Origin: Actinomycetota bacterium
GTDB lineage: Bacteria > Actinomycetota > Actinomycetes > Mycobacteriales > JACQDL01
Direction: 5' to 3'
DNA length: 64,000 nt
Assembly (NCBI GenBank): GCA_016201065.1
Contig: JACQDL010000064.1
Coordinates: 1-64,000 of the forward strand
Positions 57,262 through 64,000 of this stretch are shown piece by piece. Position numbers and translations under genes: made by a program. Below the pieces are notes generated by a model. It made no database searches, was not told where the DNA came from, and saw only the letters and a list, made by a program, of their open reading frames with translations. Position 1 is the first letter of the stretch, and every line of letters starts with the position of its first letter.

Positions 57262-58668
57262 TCAGTAGGCGCGCGCCACGTAGGCCACCAGCTCCGGCTC
57301 ATCGCCGGAGTCCGGCACCGAGCCGTCGGCACGCACCAGGCAGCGGACGCTGACCGACTGCTCCGCGAGCCGCTGCTCCCCCGCCTCGCCGAGCACCGCC
57401 CAGGGGATCCGAGCCCAGCCGCCCGAGGCCGCCTCGGCGGCCTCCTCCGGGGTGGCGACGTCGACCACCCGCGCATCGAGGCGCTCCCGCGCCGCCCGGT
57501 ACAGTTCGGCCTGCTCCTCGGCGAGCGCGGCGGTGACCGCCCGGACGAGTCCGGTGAGCGGCACGGACGTCTTCGTGCCGGCGATCCGCCGCACCAGGGT
57601 GACCGACTGCTCGGCGAGGTCCCGCGGTCCGATCTCGACCCGCAGCGGGTACCCCTTGAGCTCGGCGTCCACCGCCCGCCGGCCGAACGGCGTGTCGGTG
57701 CGCAGCTCCGCCTCGGCCCGCACGCCCGCCGCGGACAGCTCGGCGGCCACCGCCACGGCCCGCTCGACCGTCTCCGCCTTCACGGCCACCACCAGCACCT
57801 GCACCGGAGCCAGCAGTGGCGGCACCCGCAGGCCGTTGTCGTCGCCGTGCGCCATGATCAGGCCACCGACCATGCGGGTCGAGGCGCCCCAGGAGGTGGT
57901 CCAGACATGCTGCCGGGCGCCCGTGGCGTCTAGGTAGTCGATGTCGAAGGCCCGGGCGAAGTTCTGCCCCAGCTCGTGGCTGGTGCCCATCTGGAGGGCC
58001 TTGCCGTCACCCATCATCCCCTCGCAGGTGAGGGTGTTGATCGCGCCGGCGAACCGCTCCCGCGCGGTCTTCCGACCGACCACGATGGGCATGGCGAGGA
58101 CGTTGACCATGAAGTCCTGGTAGACGTCGTGCAGGATCATCCGGGCGTAGTCGCGCGCGTCCTCGAACGTCGCGTGCGCGGTGTGCCCCTCCTGCCAGAG
58201 GAACTCGCTGGTCCGCAGGAACACCCGGGGCCGCAGCTCCCACCGCACGACGTTCGCCCACTGGTTGAGCAGCAACGGTAGGTCCCGGTAGCTCTGCACC
58301 CACTTGGCCATGAACTCGCCGATGACCGTCTCACTGGTCGGCCGGACCACGACCGGCTCCTCCAGCTCCTTGCCCCCGGCGTGGGTCACCACCGCCAGCT
58401 CGGGGCTGAACCCCTCGACGTGCTCGGCCTCCCGCTTCAGGTACGACTCGGGGATGAACAGCGGGAAGTACGCGTTGCGCGCCCCAGCGGCCTTGATTCG
58501 GGCGTCGACCTCGGCCTGCATCCGTTCCCACAGCGAGTACCCGTACGGCCGGATCACCATCGTGCCGCGCACCGGGCCGGACTCGGCCAGCTCGGCCTTG
58601 GCGATGACGTCCTGGTACCAGCGCGGGAAATCCGCCGCCTGCGGGGTGAGCACGGGTGCCTTTGCCAT
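57262..58668 (-). CDS. proS: Prolyl-tRNA synthetase, archaeal/eukaryotic type
   Basis: The 468-residue enzyme has class II motifs ([60 protein letters not shown]) and ends in an aromatic ARAY. It lacks the long insertion domain found in bacterial-type ProRS and is shorter, matching the archaeal type (ProS3). The ATG start is clear. Only this ProRS occurs in the window; a bacterial type elsewhere cannot be excluded. Confidence 0.95.
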   Translation of the reverse strand: MAKAPVLTPQAADFPRWYQDVIAKAELAESGPVRGTMVIRPYGYSLWERMQAEVDARIKAAGARNAYFPLFIPESYLKREAEHVEGFSPELAVVTHAGGKELEEPVVVRPTSETVIGEFMAKWVQSYRDLPLLLNQWANVVRWELRPRVFLRTSEFLWQEGHTAHATFEDARDYARMILHDVYQDFMVNVLAMPIVVGRKTARERFAGAINTLTCEGMMGDGKALQMGTSHELGQNFARAFDIDYLDATGARQHVWTTSWGASTRMVGGLIMAHGDDNGLRVPPLLAPVQVLVVAVKAETVERAVAVAAELSAAGVRAEAELRTDTPFGRRAVDAELKGYPLRVEIGPRDLAEQSVTLVRRIAGTKTSVPLTGLVRAVTAALAEEQAELYRAARERLDARVVDVATPEEAAEAASGGWARIPWAVLGEAGEQRLAEQSVSVRCLVRADGSVPDSGDEPELVAYVARAY

Positions 58669-58690
58669 GGCGGTGAATGCTACGGGGCGG

Positions 58691-59785
58691 TCAGCACGGC
58701 GGCCGGCCGGCCCCCCGCACCCGGCCCCGGAGCATGATCAGCATCGGCGTGTCCAGCACGGTCAGATCGGACCGGGGGTCGGCGGCGTAGACCACCAGGT
58801 CGGCCGGGGCGCCCTCGACGAGCCCCGGCAGCCCCAGCCACTCCCGGGCGGCCCAAGACCCCGCCGCCAGCGCGTCCGTCGAGGTCAGCCCGGCCGCGTG
58901 CAGCGCGCGGATCTCGTCCGCGACCAGGCCGTGCGGCAGCAGGCCACCCGCGTCAGTCCCGCAGTAGATCGGCACACCTGCCTCGTACGCCGCCCGGACC
59001 CGCTCCCGGGAGGTGCGGTGCAGCCGCCGCATCCGACTCGCGTAGGTGGGGTACTTCGTCGCGTCGGCGGCGATGGCAGGGAAGTTGTCGGTGTTGATCA
59101 GGGTCGGGACCAGGGCCGTGCCGTGCTCCAGCATGCTCCCGATCACGTCGTCGGTCAGGCCGGTGCCGTGTTCGATGGAGTCCACTCCCGCCGCGACAAG
59201 GTCCGGCAGCGCCTCCGCACCGAAGGTGTGCACCGCGACCCGCGCGCCCGCGGCGTGCGCGGCCGCCACCGCCACCCGCAGCGTCTCGGCCGGCCACAGC
59301 GGTGCCAGGTCACCCACCGACCGGTCGATCCAGTCCCCGACCAGCTTCACCCAGCCGTCACCCCGGGCCGCCTGGGCAGCCAGCTCACCGGCGAGCTCGA
59401 TCGGTTCGACCTCGACCGCGAGGCCCCGGATGTACAGCTTCGTCCGGGCCACGTGCCGGCCCGCCCGCAGGATCCGGGGCTGGTCCGCCTCGCCGTCCAG
59501 GAACCGGGTGTCCACCGGCGAGCCGGCGTCCCGCAGCAGCAACGCCCCGGCGTCCCGGTCGGCGGCCGACTGCTCCCGGACGCGGTCGGGTTCGGCGACC
59601 GGACCGTCCGGGCCGAGCCCGACGTGGCAGTGCGCGTCCACCAGGCCGGGCAGCACCCAGCCGGACCGGGTCACGGTCTCCGCCCCCGCCACCGGTTCCA
59701 GGGTCAGGTGGCCGTCCAGCACGTAGAGGTCCCGCTCGACACCGTCGGGGAGGAGCACGCCACGCAGGTGCAGCCGCGGGCTCAC
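58691..59785 (-). CDS. Amidohydrolase family protein
   Basis: The 364-residue protein has a metal-dependent TIM-barrel fold: LPGLVDAHCHVG (HxH), RVAVHTFGAEAL, VDSIEHGTGL and IYCGTDAGGLLPHG with the final Asp. The substrate could be a cyclic amide, dipeptide or N-acyl compound; nothing in the sequence tells. It overlaps ffh by four bases and precedes proS by 22 bases, a common Micromonosporaceae arrangement (from memory). Confidence 0.9.
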   Translation of the reverse strand: MSPRLHLRGVLLPDGVERDLYVLDGHLTLEPVAGAETVTRSGWVLPGLVDAHCHVGLGPDGPVAEPDRVREQSAADRDAGALLLRDAGSPVDTRFLDGEADQPRILRAGRHVARTKLYIRGLAVEVEPIELAGELAAQAARGDGWVKLVGDWIDRSVGDLAPLWPAETLRVAVAAAHAAGARVAVHTFGAEALPDLVAAGVDSIEHGTGLTDDVIGSMLEHGTALVPTLINTDNFPAIAADATKYPTYASRMRRLHRTSRERVRAAYEAGVPIYCGTDAGGLLPHGLVADEIRALHAAGLTSTDALAAGSWAAREWLGLPGLVEGAPADLVVYAADPRSDLTVLDTPMLIMLRGRVRGAGRPPC

Positions 59786-61311
59786 GGCTTCGGGAACCTC
59801 AGCCTGGACAGGTCTGGCAGCTCGGTGCCGGGCGGCAGCCCGGCCAGCGGATGGCCGGCCGGCGGCAGGCCGGGAAGGCCACCGGGGAAGCCTGCCCCAG
59901 GGAGCCGCGGCTGGGTCGGCCCGCGACCGCCGGTCGGGCCGGCCTTGCCCTTCTTCCCCTTCTTGGTGCGGGTCTTGGAGACCCTCCGCCGGGCACCGGG
60001 GAAGCCCGCCGCGCCGGCCATCTGCTGCATCAGCTTGCGTGCCTCGAAGAACCGGTCGACCAGGCTGTTCACCTCGGTGACGGTGACCCCCGAACCGCGG
60101 GCGATGCGGACCCGCCGCGAGCCGTTGATGAGCTTCGGGTCCTGCCGCTCGGCCGGGGTCATCGACCGGATGATCGCCGCGGTCCGGTCCAGCTCCCGCT
60201 CGTCGATGGACCCGATCGCGTCCTTCATCTGCCCGGCGCCGGGGAGCATGCCGAGCAGGTTCTGCAGCGGCCCCATCCGCCGGAGGGCGAGCATCTGCTC
60301 GAGGAAGTCCTCCAGCGTGAAGCTGTTGCCGGAGGCGAGCTTGCTCGCCATCCGCTCGGCCTCGGCCTCGTCGAAGGTCGCCTCGGCCTGCTCAATCAGC
60401 GACAGCACGTCACCCATGCCGAGGATCCGGGAGGCCATCCGGTCCGGGTGGAAGACGTCGAAGTCGGCCAGCTTCTCGCCGTTGGACGCGAACATGATCG
60501 GCTGCCCGGTGACGTGCCGCACCGACAGCGCCGCGCCACCACGGGCGTCGCCGTCGAGCTTCGTGAGCACCACGCCGGTGAAACCGACGCCATCCCGGAA
60601 CGCCGCCGCGGTGGTCACCGCGTCCTGCCCCAGCATCGCGTCGACGACGAACAGCGTCTCGTCGGGGTTGATCGCGTCCCGGATCGCGGCCGCCTGCGCC
60701 ATCATCTCGGCGTCGATGCCGAGCCGGCCGGCGGTGTCCACGACGACGATGTCGTGCATCCGGTGCCTGGCCTGCTCGACACCCTGGCGGGCCACCGCGA
60801 CCGGGTCGCCGATCCCGTTGCCCGGCTCGGGCGCGAACACCTCGACCTCGGCCTGGCGGGCGACCACCTGGAGCTGGGTGACCGCGTTGGGGCGCTGCAG
60901 GTCGGCGGCGACCAGCAGCGGGGTGTGCCCCTGCTTCCGCAGCCACAGCGCGAGCTTGCCGGCGAGGGTGGTCTTGCCGGCACCCTGCAGGCCCGCGAGC
61001 ATGATCACGGTCGGTGGGTTCTTCGCGAGCCTCAACCGGCGGGTCTCCCCGCCGAGCACGGTGACGAGCCCATCGTCGACGATCTTGATGATCTGCTGCG
61101 CCGGGTTCAGCGCCCTGGAGACCTCCGCGCCCCGGGCCCGGGTCCGGATCGCGGCAATGAACTCCTTGACGACCGGCAGCGCGACGTCTGCCTCCAGCAG
61201 CGCGATCCGGATCTCCCGGGCGGTCGCGTCAATGTCGGCCTCGGTCAGCCGACCCTTGCTACGCAGACCGGAGAAGACCTTCTCCAAGCGCTCGGAGAGC
61301 GTGTCGAACAC
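59782..61311 (-). CDS. ffh: Signal recognition particle protein Ffh
   Basis: The 509-residue protein has the N domain, GTPase domain (MLAGLQGAGKTTLAGKLA; VVDTAGRLGIDAEMM; VVLTKLDGDARGGAALSV) and a Met-rich M domain (LEQMLALRRMGPLQNLLGML) that holds signal sequences and SRP RNA, then a Pro/Gly tail. It targets nascent membrane proteins to the translocon. The GTG at 61311 gives the standard N-terminus. Confidence 0.98.
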   Translation of the reverse strand: MFDTLSERLEKVFSGLRSKGRLTEADIDATAREIRIALLEADVALPVVKEFIAAIRTRARGAEVSRALNPAQQIIKIVDDGLVTVLGGETRRLRLAKNPPTVIMLAGLQGAGKTTLAGKLALWLRKQGHTPLLVAADLQRPNAVTQLQVVARQAEVEVFAPEPGNGIGDPVAVARQGVEQARHRMHDIVVVDTAGRLGIDAEMMAQAAAIRDAINPDETLFVVDAMLGQDAVTTAAAFRDGVGFTGVVLTKLDGDARGGAALSVRHVTGQPIMFASNGEKLADFDVFHPDRMASRILGMGDVLSLIEQAEATFDEAEAERMASKLASGNSFTLEDFLEQMLALRRMGPLQNLLGMLPGAGQMKDAIGSIDERELDRTAAIIRSMTPAERQDPKLINGSRRVRIARGSGVTVTEVNSLVDRFFEARKLMQQMAGAAGFPGARRRVSKTRTKKGKKGKAGPTGGRGPTQPRLPGAGFPGGLPGLPPAGHPLAGLPPGTELPDLSRLRFPKP

Positions 61312-61408
61312 AGGCACCCCAGGGTTCTCGGCCACGGCCGGCGCACCTCGGGCGCCGGCTCGCAGCCAGCGTAGTCGGTGCTCTGCGGCGCCGTCGGTGG
61401 CCGGCTGA

Positions 61409-64000
<2,592 letters not shown>

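Overview
The window is a 64 kb piece of high-GC actinobacterial chromosome. Gene order, heavy G/C use at third codon positions, frequent GTG starts and the presence of DUF5753 (Scr1-type), DUF397, DUF6879, DUF2469, DUF2631 and DUF4439 families point to an actinomycete, most likely Micromonosporaceae (Micromonospora/Salinispora/Actinoplanes type). That placement is inference from family content and synteny, not from a database search. No tRNA, rRNA or CRISPR array was found by eye.

Two kinds of DNA alternate. From about 16.1 kb to the right end lies a conserved housekeeping block, almost all on the minus strand, so transcription runs from high to low coordinates: glnB-glnD, ffh, an amidohydrolase, proS, rpsP-khpA-rimM-trmD, rplS, lepB, rnhB-DUF2469, yraN-comM-dprA-xerC, rpsB-tsf, pyrH-frr-cdsA-rlmN, dxr-rseP-ispG-GNAT, a HAD protein, rimP-nusA-ylxR-infB-ylxP-rbfA-DHH-MATE-truB, ribF, rpsO, pnp-M16-dapB. 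Many genes overlap by 1-4 bases, so translational coupling is widespread. The block supplies ribosome biogenesis and translation, protein export, isoprenoid and phospholipid precursors, RNA turnover, natural transformation/recombination and nitrogen sensing. Small plus-strand inserts sit in it: a ferritin-like lipoprotein pair, a NUDIX protein, tetR/DUF2631 beside an MMPL exporter, and an M23 peptidase.

The left 16 kb is accessory or rearranged. Positions 1-2.6 kb hold an insertion-sequence end, a truncated radical SAM gene, a Scr1-type regulator, a DUF6879 gene, a small partner gene broken by a stop codon, and a duplicated scrap of the next gene. Then come a PimB'-like glycosyltransferase, an M48 membrane protease and an NlpC/P60 cell-wall hydrolase under a c-di-AMP riboswitch. 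A Cys-rich 61-residue protein and a NYN-domain protein are divergent from a DEDD exonuclease/UvrC-like fusion. At 10.2-12.1 kb there is a second Scr1/DUF397 regulatory module, flanked by regulator fragments. A molybdate operon (Mop-domain regulator, modA, modB, modC) follows, then the remnant of a large secreted protein next to dapB.

The best candidates for under-described biology are the radical SAM/DUF6879/small-protein cluster at the left edge, the ferritin-like lipoprotein/DUF4439 pair at 31.4-32.4 kb, the NYN and DEDD-GIY-YIG neighbourhood with its Cys-rich small protein, and in-frame tandem repeats in several coding regions (rpsB, modA, DEDD-GIY-YIG, M23).
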